This document shows, piece after piece, positions 35,964 to 44,837 of a stretch of 64,000 bases of DNA. Source of the stretch: Mycobacterium mantenii (GTDB taxonomy: Bacteria; Actinomycetota; Actinomycetes; Mycobacteriales; Mycobacteriaceae). The position numbers and the translations under genes were made by a program. Location of the stretch: the NCBI RefSeq assembly GCF_010731775.1, contig NZ_AP022590.1:1302001-1366000 (forward strand), read 5' to 3'. Position 1 is the stretch's first letter, and the number at the start of each line of letters is the position of its first letter. The notes under the pieces are model-generated. The model searched no databases. It was not told the DNA's origin and saw only the letters and a program-made list of their open reading frames with translations.

Positions 35964-38033
35964 ATGACGAGCTCGAGGGCAGCGACCCAAACTCGGCCAG
36001 CCTCCGGTGCCGCATCCAGTGGCGAGCTGATCAGCCCGCAACGACGCAACCTGATCTTCATCGCGATCGTGCTCGGCATGCTGCTCGCAGCGCTGGACCA
36101 GACGATCGTTGCGACCGCACTACCGACCATCGTCGCCAACCTGGGCGACGCCGGCCATCAGTCCTGGGTCGTCACCAGCTATCTGCTCGCGTCGACCATC
36201 GTCACGGCGCTGGTCGGCAAGCTGGGCGACGTGTTCGGCCGCAAACGCGTATTCCAGACCGCCGTAATCTTTTTCGTCGTCGGCTCGATACTGTGCGGCC
36301 TGGCCCAGTCGATGGCCATGCTGGTGGGGGCGCGGGCCCTGCAAGGGATCGGCGGTGGCGCGATCACCGTCACGGCCAGCGCGCTGATCGGCGAGGTCGT
36401 TCCCCTGCGGGAACGGGGCCGATACCAGGGCATCCTCGGGGCGGTCTTCGGCGTCACCACCGTCATCGGTCCGCTGCTCGGCGGCTACTTCACCGACTAC
36501 CTGAGCTGGCGGTGGGCCTTCTGGGTCAACGTGCCGATCTCGGTCGTTGTGATCTTCGTTGCCGCGGCAGCGATTCCCGCACTCACCGCGTCCGCCAAAC
36601 CGGCGATCGACTACGCCGGGATAACGTTCGTGGGCCTCGGCGCCGCGGGCCTGACGCTGGCGACCAGTTGGGGCGGCACCCTGTACCCGTGGGGATCGCC
36701 GGTGATCATCGGCCTGTTCGTCGGCGCCGCGGTGGCACTCGGCGTTTTTGTGGCGGTGGAACGTCGCGCCGCCGAGCCGATCCTGCCGATTCGGCTGTTC
36801 GCCAGCCCGGTGTTCACCGTGTGCTGCGTGCTGTCCTTCGTGGTGGGCTTCGCGATGCTGGGCGCCATGACCTTCCTGCCGACCTATATGCAATACGTCA
36901 ACGGCGTTTCGGCAACCACTTCGGGTCTGCGCACCCTGCCCATGGTGCTCGGCATGCTGGTCACCTCGACCGGCAGCGGCACCATCGTCGGCCGGACCGG
37001 CCGCTACAAGATCTTCCCGGTGGCCGGCACCGCCCTGATGGCCCTGGCGTTCTTGCTGATGTCGCGGATGCAGCCGTCCACGTCCGCCTTGATCCAGTCG
37101 CTGTACCTGGTGATCCTGGGCGCCGGCATCGGATTGTCCATGCAGGTGCTGATCCTCATCGTGCAGAACACCTCGAACTTCGAAGACCTCGGTGTTGCCA
37201 CATCGGGCGTGACATTCTTCCGCACCATCGGAAGTTCGTTCGGCGCAGCCATTTTCGGCTCGCTGTTCGTGAACTTCCTCAACCGCCGAATCGGCCCGGC
37301 GCTAGCGGCCAGCGGCGCGCCGCCCAGCGCGGTGAGTTCGCCGGGGGCCCTGCACCGGCAGCCGCACGACGTGGCCGCGCCCATAGTGGCGGCCTACGCC
37401 GAGTCGCTCACCCAGGTGTTCTTCTGGGCGGCGCCGGTCGCCGTGGTCGGCTTTGTGCTGGCGTTGTTCCTGCGCGAAATACCGCTCCGCGATATCCACG
37501 ACAGCACAGTCGATCTCGGCGATGCATTCGGGATGCCGACCACCGAGACACCCGACCAGATGCTGGAGAACGCGATCGCACGGATGTTGCGCGGCGAAAC
37601 CGGTATGCGCTTGCGCAGCATCGCGATGCGACCCGATTGCCGGCTCGACGTTGCCGGACTGTGGGGGGTCTTGCGGATCAATCGCTACACGCAGATGTAC
37701 GGGACTGCCCGGCTCACCGACATGGCCGACTACCTCCGGATCCCGTTCGAGGTGCTCGAGCCCACCTTCGCGCGGCTGGTGGCCAACGGTTACGCGCAGC
37801 GCGACGGCGAGCAGATGTGGCTCACCCCGGCCGGGGGGCAACAGGTCGCCTACGTGCACTCCCTGCTGTTGGCCTGGCTCGTCGACAAGCTCGCCCGGTC
37901 ACCGGGCTTCGAGGGCCGCCCGGACCGCCGCACCGTCGAGGCCGCGCTGGATCGCGTCGCGCATCGAGTTCTGGCCCAACGTGATTGGCATGACGAGCAG
38001 CCAACCTTGGCAATCCCGGCGGCCGCTCGCTAG
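35964..38033 (+). CDS. DHA2-type MFS exporter with extra C-terminal domain (Rv1877 homologue)
   Basis: A 689-residue proton-driven drug exporter of the 14-helix DHA2 family. Motifs: LDQTIVATALPTI near residues 45-57, the loop GKLGDVFGRKRVF near 91-103, and motif C-like GPLLGGYFTDYLSWRWAFW near 169-187. Membrane helices end near 520. The remaining about 170 residues are soluble and read like a winged-helix MarR-type segment (ARLTDMADYLRIPFEVLEPTF, then LVANGYAQRDG and WLTPAGGQQVA). Usual DHA2 proteins are about 500 residues. Substrate is unknown. Confidence 0.9.
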   Translation: MTSSRAATQTRPASGAASSGELISPQRRNLIFIAIVLGMLLAALDQTIVATALPTIVANLGDAGHQSWVVTSYLLASTIVTALVGKLGDVFGRKRVFQTAVIFFVVGSILCGLAQSMAMLVGARALQGIGGGAITVTASALIGEVVPLRERGRYQGILGAVFGVTTVIGPLLGGYFTDYLSWRWAFWVNVPISVVVIFVAAAAIPALTASAKPAIDYAGITFVGLGAAGLTLATSWGGTLYPWGSPVIIGLFVGAAVALGVFVAVERRAAEPILPIRLFASPVFTVCCVLSFVVGFAMLGAMTFLPTYMQYVNGVSATTSGLRTLPMVLGMLVTSTGSGTIVGRTGRYKIFPVAGTALMALAFLLMSRMQPSTSALIQSLYLVILGAGIGLSMQVLILIVQNTSNFEDLGVATSGVTFFRTIGSSFGAAIFGSLFVNFLNRRIGPALAASGAPPSAVSSPGALHRQPHDVAAPIVAAYAESLTQVFFWAAPVAVVGFVLALFLREIPLRDIHDSTVDLGDAFGMPTTETPDQMLENAIARMLRGETGMRLRSIAMRPDCRLDVAGLWGVLRINRYTQMYGTARLTDMADYLRIPFEVLEPTFARLVANGYAQRDGEQMWLTPAGGQQVAYVHSLLLAWLVDKLARSPGFEGRPDRRTVEAALDRVAHRVLAQRDWHDEQPTLAIPAAAR

Positions 38034-38087
38034 CCGATTGCCGATGCGCATTGGCCGACATGCCCGATCCGGGTGGTGGCGCGGGCG

Positions 38088-38093
38088 TACCAT
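38088..38093 (+). promoter_or_regulatory. -10 hexamer of the carboxymuconolactone decarboxylase-like gene
   Basis: TACCAT lies 6 nt before the ATG at 38100, the leaderless arrangement. Confidence 0.4.
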
Positions 38094-38099
38094 CACGCC

Positions 38100-38594
38100 A
38101 TGAGCCGAATCGGAACATTTGCTGACGACGACCTGGCCGGCTGGTTTGCGAAGTCTCCCGACATCGGCGGCGCGCTGGGCGGCTTCAGCCAGGCGGTCTA
38201 CACCAAGAACCGACTGCCACTACGCACGCGCGAACTGGCCCGCGCCGTGATCGCCCACCGCAACGAATGCGTCGTCTGCGTCAACACCCGCGATGAGGAC
38301 GGGCCCGCCGCGGGCGTCGACGAGGAGTTGTACGAGCACGTCCACGAATGGCGCACCTGGCCCGGCTACAGCGAACAGGAGCGGCTGGCCGCCGAGTTCG
38401 CCGACCGCTTCGCCACCGAGCACACCGCCCTGCGCGACGACGAAGACTTCTGGAGCCGGTGCGCCGAACACTTCTCCGACGAGTTGCTCGCCGACCTGGC
38501 GCTGTCCTGCGCGCTGTGGGTCGGCATGGGTCGAGTGCTGCGGACCCTGGACATCGGTCAGGCCTGCAAGCTGACCATCCCCAGCCGCGGCTAG
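38100..38594 (+). CDS. Carboxymuconolactone decarboxylase/AhpD-like protein
   Basis: A 164-residue helical protein of the CMD superfamily. The AhpD-like motif appears as RNECVVCVNTRDED near residues 58-71, with a CxxC pair but without the usual following His three or four residues on, so peroxidase-reductase activity is uncertain. The fold core (LPLRTRELARAVIAH near 40-54) is typical. It is monocistronic by spacing. Confidence 0.85.
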   Translation: MSRIGTFADDDLAGWFAKSPDIGGALGGFSQAVYTKNRLPLRTRELARAVIAHRNECVVCVNTRDEDGPAAGVDEELYEHVHEWRTWPGYSEQERLAAEFADRFATEHTALRDDEDFWSRCAEHFSDELLADLALSCALWVGMGRVLRTLDIGQACKLTIPSRG

Positions 38595-38700
38595 CCTCCC
38601 GCTCGCCGATCCGGGCAGCTGGCGGTGTCGCGCGCCGCGGGCACAAATGGCGGTGCGGTGATGTTGCGGTGTGGGTGAGAGAACTCAGAGGGAGGCGCCG

Positions 38701-39591
38701 GTGAAGATTCGCTTCGGCGTCGGGTTGGGTGCCGACACCGCGCCGGACCAACTTGCCCCAATCGTCGATCATCTCGAGGCCAACGGTGCGGACTCGCTGT
38801 GGTTTTCCGAACTCGTGTATTCCCCGGCGGTCGATCCCGTGGTCGGCATGGCGTATGCGCTCGCGCGCACGAACCGGTTGAAAGTGGGCACGTCGGTGGC
38901 CGTGCTTCCCGGGCGGCATCCGGTGCTGGTAGCCAAACAGTTGGCGTCCTTGGCAGCCATCGCGCCCAAGCGGGTCCTGCCCGTCTTCGGCCTGCGCTCG
39001 GCGATACCGGCCGAACGCGAGCTGTTCGCGGTCCCCGACGGTGAGCGCGCGGCGGTGTTCGACGAGTCGCTGCGGCTGCTGCGCGCGGCACTGATCGAGG
39101 AGTCGGCATCGTTCACCGGCCGATACTTCAGCGTCACGGACGTGGCCGTCGCCCCCAGACCTACACCGCCACTGGACATCTGGGTGGGGGGTTCGGCGCC
39201 GGCGGCATTTCGACGCATCGGCGCGCTGGGCGACGGCTGGCTGGGTAGCTTCCTCACCCCGGCGGAGGCGCGGGCCGGGCGCGAAGCGATCGAACGGGCC
39301 GCCGCGCAGGCCGGCCGCAGCATCGAGCCCGACCACTTCGGCATCTCGTTGGCGGTGCTGGACGGGGCCGAGGGGGAGTTGCCCACCGAGTTGGCCGTGG
39401 CGGTACGGCGGCGCCGCCCCGACCGTGACCCCGGCGAGCTGATCGCCGCCGGGTGGGATCAGCTGCACCGACAACTCGATGCCTACATCGAGGCGGGATT
39501 GACGAAATTCGTCATCCGGCCGGTGGGTCAAGCGCCAGTGGATGGCTTCCTCGACCGGTTCGTCACCGAACTCGTCGGCCGGCAGAACTGA
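38701..39591 (+). CDS. LLM-class F420-dependent oxidoreductase
   Basis: A 296-residue luciferase-like TIM barrel protein (KIRFGVGLGADTAPDQL at the N-terminus, VGTSVAVLPGRHPVLVAKQLASL near 60-82 in two blocks, VGGSAPAAFRRI near 161). F420 is the likely cofactor in this genus. A GTG at 38701 follows GAGGGAGG and is preferred to an in-frame start 10 codons upstream. It ends 58 nt before glnA3 and may share its transcript. Confidence 0.85.
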   Translation: MKIRFGVGLGADTAPDQLAPIVDHLEANGADSLWFSELVYSPAVDPVVGMAYALARTNRLKVGTSVAVLPGRHPVLVAKQLASLAAIAPKRVLPVFGLRSAIPAERELFAVPDGERAAVFDESLRLLRAALIEESASFTGRYFSVTDVAVAPRPTPPLDIWVGGSAPAAFRRIGALGDGWLGSFLTPAEARAGREAIERAAAQAGRSIEPDHFGISLAVLDGAEGELPTELAVAVRRRRPDRDPGELIAAGWDQLHRQLDAYIEAGLTKFVIRPVGQAPVDGFLDRFVTELVGRQN

Positions 39592-39649
39592 CGGTGCCGC
39601 TGAGGCCGTTTGCCGTACCGGGGCAGCTCGAGCCTGCAGAATGGCTGCC

Positions 39650-41002
39650 ATGACCGGCACACCGCTTGCCGCCGCGACGATTGCCCAGCTGGAGGCCGAG
39701 GGCGTCGACACGGTCATCGGCACCGTCGTCAATCCCGCCGGGCTCACCCTGGCCAAGACCGTTCCGATCCGGCGGACCAACACATTCGCGGATCCCGGCC
39801 TGGGGGCCAGCCCGTCCTGGCACGCGTTCGCCATCGACCAGACCGGCATCGCCTTCACCCCGGATGTGGGCGTAGTGGGGGATCAACGCCTTCGCATCGA
39901 TCTGTCCGCGTTGCGCATCGTCGCTGACGGTCTCGCGTGGGCGCCCGCCTCGTTTTTCGACCAGGACGGCACGCCGGTTCCCGCCTGCAGCCGGGGAACG
40001 TTGGGGCGGATCGAGGACACGCTCACCGAAGCCGGCATCGAGGCTTCGATCGGGCACGAGATCGAATTCCTTCTGGTCGGCCCCGACGGCGGGCGGCTGC
40101 CGTCGACGTTGTGGGCGCAGTACGGCCTGGCCGGCGTGCTGGAGCACGAAGCTTTCGTGCGCGACGTGATCGGCTCGGCGACGACGGCCGGCATCGCGAT
40201 CGAACAGTTCCACTCCGAGTATGGCGCCAACCAGTTCGAAATCTCACTGTCACCCCAGCCCCCGGTGGCCGCGGCCGATCAGCTGATGCTGATGCGGCTC
40301 GTCATCGGCCGCGCGGCGCGCCGCTACGGGCTGCGCATCAGCTTGTCGCCCGCACCCTTCGCCGACGGCGTGGGATCCGGTGCTCACCAACACTTTTCGC
40401 TGACGACACCGGAAGGTCCCTTGTTCTCCGACGGTGCCGGAGCCCGGGGCATGACGGCGGCGGGGGAGAGCGCGATAGCGGGCGTGGTTCGCGGTCTCCC
40501 GGAAGCCCAAGGCGTACTGTGCGGGTCGATCGTCTCCGGCTTGCGGATGCGGCCCGGCAACTGGGCCGGCGCCTATGCGTGCTGGGGCACCGAAAATCGG
40601 GAGGCTGCGGTGCGTTTCGTCACCGGCGGGCCCGGGAGTCCGCGCGGCGGCAACGTCGAGGTGAAAATCGTCGATCCGTCGGCGAACCCATACCTGGCCT
40701 CGGCGGCCATCCTCGGCCTGGCGCTGGACGGAATCAAGTGCCAGGCGACGCTGCCGCCGGAGATCACGATCGACCCGTCGGCGCTGTCCGATTCCGACCG
40801 CGAGCGCGACGGTATCGTGTTGCTGACCGACGACCAGGCCGAAGCGATTGCGGCGCTTGATGGTTCAGAGACGATGCGCCGCATTCTGGGCGATCCGGCG
40901 GTCGACATGGTGGTCGCGGTTCGCCGCCTGGAACAGGAGCGCTACGGCAACCTGGACCCCGGCGGAATGGCGGACAAATTCCGCATGGCCTGGAGCCTGT
41001 GA
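39650..41002 (+). CDS. glnA3: Glutamine synthetase-like protein GlnA3
   Basis: A 450-residue member of the GlnA family, equal in length to M. tuberculosis GlnA3 (Rv1878). Catalytic-domain blocks: GHEIEFLLVG near residues 130-139 with a metal-binding Glu, EYGANQFEIS near 190, GAHQHFSL near 244 (His for ATP/metal), RMRPGNWAG near 303 and NPYLASAAI near 344. In Streptomyces and mycobacteria such paralogues gamma-glutamylate polyamines or amines instead of making glutamine; that role is an inference here. It is followed 9 nt later by an amidohydrolase. Confidence 0.92.
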   Translation: MTGTPLAAATIAQLEAEGVDTVIGTVVNPAGLTLAKTVPIRRTNTFADPGLGASPSWHAFAIDQTGIAFTPDVGVVGDQRLRIDLSALRIVADGLAWAPASFFDQDGTPVPACSRGTLGRIEDTLTEAGIEASIGHEIEFLLVGPDGGRLPSTLWAQYGLAGVLEHEAFVRDVIGSATTAGIAIEQFHSEYGANQFEISLSPQPPVAAADQLMLMRLVIGRAARRYGLRISLSPAPFADGVGSGAHQHFSLTTPEGPLFSDGAGARGMTAAGESAIAGVVRGLPEAQGVLCGSIVSGLRMRPGNWAGAYACWGTENREAAVRFVTGGPGSPRGGNVEVKIVDPSANPYLASAAILGLALDGIKCQATLPPEITIDPSALSDSDRERDGIVLLTDDQAEAIAALDGSETMRRILGDPAVDMVVAVRRLEQERYGNLDPGGMADKFRMAWSL

Positions 41003-41011
41003 CGGCACTCT

Positions 41012-42127
41012 ATGGTCTCCGACACCCGCGACCTGGCCCAACACATCGGCGAAGTGGCGCTGATCGATCAGCATGTCCACGGCTGCTGGTCGGCGCCCGG
41101 AGACCGGCAGCGATTCGAGAACGCGCTCAACGAGGCCAACAGCGAACCCATCACCCATTCGGGTTTCGACTCACAACTGGGGTTCGCGGTCCGCGCGCAT
41201 TGCGCCCCCGTCCTGGGGCTGCCGAAACACGCCGATCCGCAGGCCTACTGGGAGCGTCGCCGCCAGTTTGACGAAAACGACCTGAACCGGCTGTTCTTGA
41301 CGGCCGCCGGGGTGAGCGACTGGTTGGTGGACACCGGGATCGGCGGCACTGGTGTCGCCGGAGTCGCGGATATGGCTCGGCTGTCCGGCAACCGAGTGCA
41401 CGAGGTCGTTCGCCTCGAGGAGGTGGCCGAGCAGGCCGCGCAGCTGCCGGGTGACTATGCGACGGCGTTCGGGGACTTGCTGCGCCGGCGCGCGGCCGGC
41501 GCGGTCGGCACCAAATCGATTCTGGCCTACCGTGGCGGGTTCGACGGCGACCTGAGCGAACCGTCGACGACGGAGGTCGCCGAAGCGGCGGCCCGCTGGC
41601 GTGAGGGCGGCGGGACGCGGTTGCAGGACAGGGTCCTGTTGCGGTTCGGGTTGCACCAGGCGCTGCGGCTGGGCAAACCGCTGCAATTCCACGTCGGGTT
41701 CGGCGACCGTGACTGCGATCTGCACAAAGCCAATCCGCTTCTCCTGCTTGACTTTCTGCGGGGTACTGCGGACATCCCGATCGTGCTGTTGCACTGTTAT
41801 CCCTATGAGCGCGAGGCGGGTTATCTTGCCCAGGCGTTCAACAACGTCTACGTCGACGGCGGATTGAGCGTCAACCATTTGGGGGCCCGGTCACGGGCGT
41901 TCCTTGCCCGATTGCTGGAGATGGCGCCCTTTTCCAAAATCCTCTATTCGTCGGACGGTTTCGGTCCGGCGGAATTGCACTTCCTCGGTACGGTCTTGTG
42001 GCGCAGGGGCGTCGAGCGGTTGCTGCGCGAATTTGTGGACCGTGACGACTGGAGCGAGCCAGACGCTATCCGGGTGGTCGACCTGATCGCCCGGGAGAAC
42101 GCCGCCCGCATCTACGACCTCGGGTGA
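41012..42127 (+). CDS. Metal-dependent amidohydrolase (Rv1879 homologue)
   Basis: A 371-residue TIM-barrel amidohydrolase. The metal motif HxH is DQHVHG near residues 19-24; further metal or catalytic residues sit in LQFHVGFGDRD near 227, LLHCYPYEREAG near 260 and YSSDGFGPAE near 312. It is 9 nt from glnA3. In fungi the same two domains are fused as FluG, which supports a joint pathway in which one enzyme glutamylates an amine and the other hydrolyses the product or a related amide. Confidence 0.88.
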   Translation: MVSDTRDLAQHIGEVALIDQHVHGCWSAPGDRQRFENALNEANSEPITHSGFDSQLGFAVRAHCAPVLGLPKHADPQAYWERRRQFDENDLNRLFLTAAGVSDWLVDTGIGGTGVAGVADMARLSGNRVHEVVRLEEVAEQAAQLPGDYATAFGDLLRRRAAGAVGTKSILAYRGGFDGDLSEPSTTEVAEAAARWREGGGTRLQDRVLLRFGLHQALRLGKPLQFHVGFGDRDCDLHKANPLLLLDFLRGTADIPIVLLHCYPYEREAGYLAQAFNNVYVDGGLSVNHLGARSRAFLARLLEMAPFSKILYSSDGFGPAELHFLGTVLWRRGVERLLREFVDRDDWSEPDAIRVVDLIARENAARIYDLG

Positions 42128-42140
42128 ACTCACCACCCGA
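42120..42140 (+). terminator. Hairpin at the end of the glnA3 operon
   Basis: TCGGGTG and CACCCGA pair around a 7-nt loop; the stem overlaps the amidohydrolase stop codon. An A/T-rich stretch (AGAATTTC) follows. A candidate weak intrinsic terminator. Confidence 0.4.
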
Positions 42141-42246
42141 AGAATTTCACGATTTCGCATGTAGTTAATCGGTCGGGCGCCTAAGCTTCGATCGACGAAT
42201 CGGGCAACGTCACCAAATTGATGATGGAAAAGGGAGGTTTGGGCAG

Positions 42247-42387
42247 GTGTTGTCCCGTGCTGCGTTGTTCGCCGCAGCCGTCGTCATTGCCGGCGCCGCC
42301 ATGGCGCCATCGACCTACGCGTCACCCAGTGGCGGTTGCTACACCGCCAGTTCTGGTGACTGCGTGCCGTATCCGCAGCAGATGTAG
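42247..42387 (+). CDS. Small secreted peptide, 46 residues
   Basis: A GTG at 42247 after GGGAGG opens a 46-codon frame ending TAG at 42385-42387. Residues 1-25 look like a signal peptide (LSRAALFAAAVVIAGAAMA, then PSTYA). The mature part is about 21 residues with two cysteines (GGCYTASSGDCVPYPQQM). The pattern resembles the N-terminal motif of short mycobacterial secreted proteins of the DUF3761 type, which usually continue with a second Cys-containing block; that block is absent. It could be a complete peptide or a truncated gene. The IS element begins 134 nt downstream. Confidence 0.55.
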   Translation: MLSRAALFAAAVVIAGAAMAPSTYASPSGGCYTASSGDCVPYPQQM

Positions 42388-42572
42388 CTAAGCCTTTTCG
42401 CGGTCTGTGCCGAGGAATCGCCGAAATGGTCTATGAGGGGTGATCATGCCGGCGTTCCACGGCACCGCGCATCGAACGGACGCCTTCCGTTGCCGATCAG
42501 GGCCTGCGCCCTCCCGCGAAATGAACCATCCCGCGTTTGATGCGCACCTCCTTCCTTGGGAAGGTGCATGTC

Positions 42573-42887
42573 ATGCCGAGCAAGTACGACCCGCAGACGC
42601 GGGCCAAGGCGGTCCGTCTGGTGTTGGAGCACCGTGCTGACTACCCAAGTGAGTGGGCGGCGATCACGGCGGTGTCCAAGCGGTTGGGGATGACGGCCGA
42701 GACGCTGCGTAGTTGGATCCGTCAGCAGCAGGTCGACGACGGTGATCGTGACGGTGTCTCCTCGGCGGCGGCCGCTGAGATCCGCGCCCTCAAGCGGCGC
42801 AACGCCGAGCTCGAGCAGACGATCGAAATCCTCAAGGCGGCAACGTCTTTCTTCGTGCGGGAGAGCGACCCGCGCAACCGCCGCTGA
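42573..42887 (+). CDS. IS3-family transposase OrfA
   Basis: A 104-residue DNA-binding subunit. A helix-turn-helix (AAITAVSKRLGMTAETLRSW) spans about residues 28-47, followed by a leucine-zipper-like coiled coil (AEIRALKRRNAELEQTIEIL) near 66-85. OrfA binds the terminal repeats and is joined to OrfB by a -1 frameshift. The ATG at 42573 matches family N-termini; the 12 codons upstream are not needed. Confidence 0.9.
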   Translation: MPSKYDPQTRAKAVRLVLEHRADYPSEWAAITAVSKRLGMTAETLRSWIRQQQVDDGDRDGVSSAAAAEIRALKRRNAELEQTIEILKAATSFFVRESDPRNRR

Positions 42888-43744
42888 CCAGTTCGGTCTG
42901 CGAGTTCATCGCCAAACACAGGCACCGCTTCGGGGTCGCTCCGATCTGCCGCGTGCTCACCGAGCACGGTGTGCCGATCGCCCCACGCACCTTCTACGCC
43001 TGGGTCAAGCGGGCACCGTCGAAGCGAGCCCTGTGGGACGCCACCATCAGCGAGGTCTTGGCCGGCTACTACGAACCCGATGAGCACGGCCGGCGCAAGC
43101 CCGAGTCGCTGTACGGGTCGGTGAAGATGTGGGCACATCTGCAGCGCAAAGGCATCCCGGTGGCGAAGTCCACGGTGGAACGCCTGATGCGCCGAAACGG
43201 GTGGCAGGGCGTACGCCGCCAGAAGGCCGTGCGCACCACGATCGCCGACCCGGCGGCGGTGAGGCCACCGGATCTGGTGGATCGCCAGTTCGGGGTGGGC
43301 GCACCCAACCAGCTGCTCGTTGCGGACTTCACCTACGTCAAGCTCGTCACGGGGGTGTTCGTCTACGTCGCATTCGTCATCGACGCCTACGCCGGGGCGA
43401 TCGTGGGATGGGAGGCCTGCGCCTCCAAGCAGACCCAGTTCGTCGAATCGGCGATCCGTCAGGCCGTCGCATTGCGGTCGCGTCAGGGTCACCCGATCGA
43501 GGACGCCATCCACCACAGCGACGCAGGATCGCAGTACACCAGCGTGAGATTCGGTGAAACACTTGCCCTTTCGGGCATCCGACCCTCGGTCGGCAGTGTC
43601 GGCGATGCCTATGACAATGCTCTGGCCGAGACCACGATCGGACTCTACAAGACTGAGTGCATCCGGCCTGATTCCCCGTTCCGTCGCGGGCCGCTCACCA
43701 CGGTCGGTGACGTCGAGTACATCACCGCCGACTACGTCGCCTGG
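42842..43744 (+). pseudogene. IS3-family transposase OrfB, 5' part
   Basis: In the frame -1 to OrfA the sequence reads VCEFIAKHRHRFGVAPICRVL, the usual OrfB N-terminal domain, then an rve/DDE integrase core. The three catalytic acids are present: Asp in LLVADFTYVKL, Asp in HHSDAGSQY and Glu in YDNALAETTIGLYKTE. The protein stops matching after ITADYVAW at 43744, where the inner element begins; the last 40 residues lie at 46698-46820. The slip site is not a classical A-rich heptamer; a T/C-rich run near 42846-42852 is the likely region. Confidence 0.88.
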
Positions 43745-43750
43745 TTTGGA

Positions 43751-43763
43751 TATGCGGGTAATC
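43751..43763 (+). repeat. Left inverted repeat of the inner element
   Basis: TATGCGGGTAATC. It matches the reverse complement of the right end (TATGCGGGTGATC) at 12 of 13 positions. Probably the recombinase core-binding site. Confidence 0.8.
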
Positions 43764-43823
43764 CTCGGCGTGTCTTTCGTGGTGCTGCGGGGCTGGCGCG
43801 GATGCTGTGGGCGGGAGGTTGCC

Positions 43824-44837
43824 ATGTTCATGCCGTGCCTGGTTCGACCGCCCGACGGGGGGGTTCCGCAGTTGGGGCATCGGCTGCTCGACGAGTACCT
43901 CCAGATGGTTGCCGCCCGGGCGCGACCGAACACGGTGCTGGCCTCAGCGTTCGACCTGAAGGTGTTCTTCTCGGTAGTGGGCAAGTCGCCCGAAGACGTC
44001 GTCGGCGAGGACGTGTTGTCATTCATCCGGGAGCAGCGTCAGCCCCGCCGTGGCGCGGAGGTGGTGCGGATTGAGGACGGTGAGGCGGGGCTGTCGGCGC
44101 GCACGATCAAGCGGCGGCTGGCCTCGGTCACCGGGCTGTTTGAGTATCTGATCGTTCGTGGTGTTGTCGCGAGAAATCCGGTGCCGCAAGGGTTGTCGAC
44201 GCGGACTCCGAGCCGCGCGGTGCGTGGGGTGCCGTTGATCCGCACTCCGCGCACCCTGCCGCGGGTGATCGACCCGGATGAGGCCGACGCCTTGATGCGG
44301 GCGCTGCGCACCCACCGGGATCGGGCGATGGTACAGGCGATGCTGCTCGGCGGCTTGCGTCGGTGCGAGGTGCTCGGGCTGCGGCTGCGCGATGTGCATC
44401 CTGGCGAGAAGCGGTTGTTCATCGCCGACGGTAAGGGCGGACATCAGCGGATCGTGCCGGTGTCACCGCGCTTTTTCGCTACCCTGGCCAGCTACCTGGA
44501 TCTGGAGCGCCCGGCCACCGCGTCGACCGATCATGTGTTCGTCGTGCTGAAGGGCCAACGTCGGGGTCGGGCGCTCAGCGCGGCCGGCTTGGACGAGATC
44601 GTCGCCGGTGCCCGAGGTCGCGCCGGCATCGAGCATCTGACCTGTCATCAACTGCGGCACACCTGTTTCACCCGGCTGCGTGAGGCCGGGATGGCGCTGG
44701 AGGCGATCCAGGCCCAGGCCGGGCACCGCTCGATCGAATCCACCCGCATCTACCTGCATTTGGCCAACGACTGGCTCGCCGGCGAATACCGGCGCGCGGT
44801 CGAGGCGATCGACGCACAAGCGATGCAGGCACCGTGA
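43824..44837 (+). CDS. Tyrosine recombinase, TnpA-like
   Basis: A 337-residue integrase-family recombinase. The N-terminal SAM-like core-binding domain spans about residues 14-115. The catalytic domain holds Arg in GGLRRCEVLGLR, Lys in DGKGGHQR, HQLRH, and GHRSIESTRIYLH with the final His and Tyr nucleophile. All active residues are present. The ATG at 43824 has GGGAGG upstream; the frame is open further back through the IS junction but that part is not recombinase. The stop overlaps the next start. Confidence 0.9.
   Translation: MFMPCLVRPPDGGVPQLGHRLLDEYLQMVAARARPNTVLASAFDLKVFFSVVGKSPEDVVGEDVLSFIREQRQPRRGAEVVRIEDGEAGLSARTIKRRLASVTGLFEYLIVRGVVARNPVPQGLSTRTPSRAVRGVPLIRTPRTLPRVIDPDEADALMRALRTHRDRAMVQAMLLGGLRRCEVLGLRLRDVHPGEKRLFIADGKGGHQRIVPVSPRFFATLASYLDLERPATASTDHVFVVLKGQRRGRALSAAGLDEIVAGARGRAGIEHLTCHQLRHTCFTRLREAGMALEAIQAQAGHRSIESTRIYLHLANDWLAGEYRRAVEAIDAQAMQAP

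Noticed and set aside
38671-38700. Ten-codon N-terminal extension of the second LLM protein
   Set aside because: GAGGGAGG lies inside it and fits the GTG at 38701; the family sequence begins KIRFGVGLG.
43554-43823. Upstream extension of the first tyrosine recombinase
   Set aside because: It is out-of-frame OrfB sequence; the ribosome site and family start point to ATG 43824.
42953-44074. A 373-codon frame reading from OrfB into the inner element
   Set aside because: The last 110 residues have no transposase or recombinase similarity; the frame is a chimera made by the insertion at 43744/43745.
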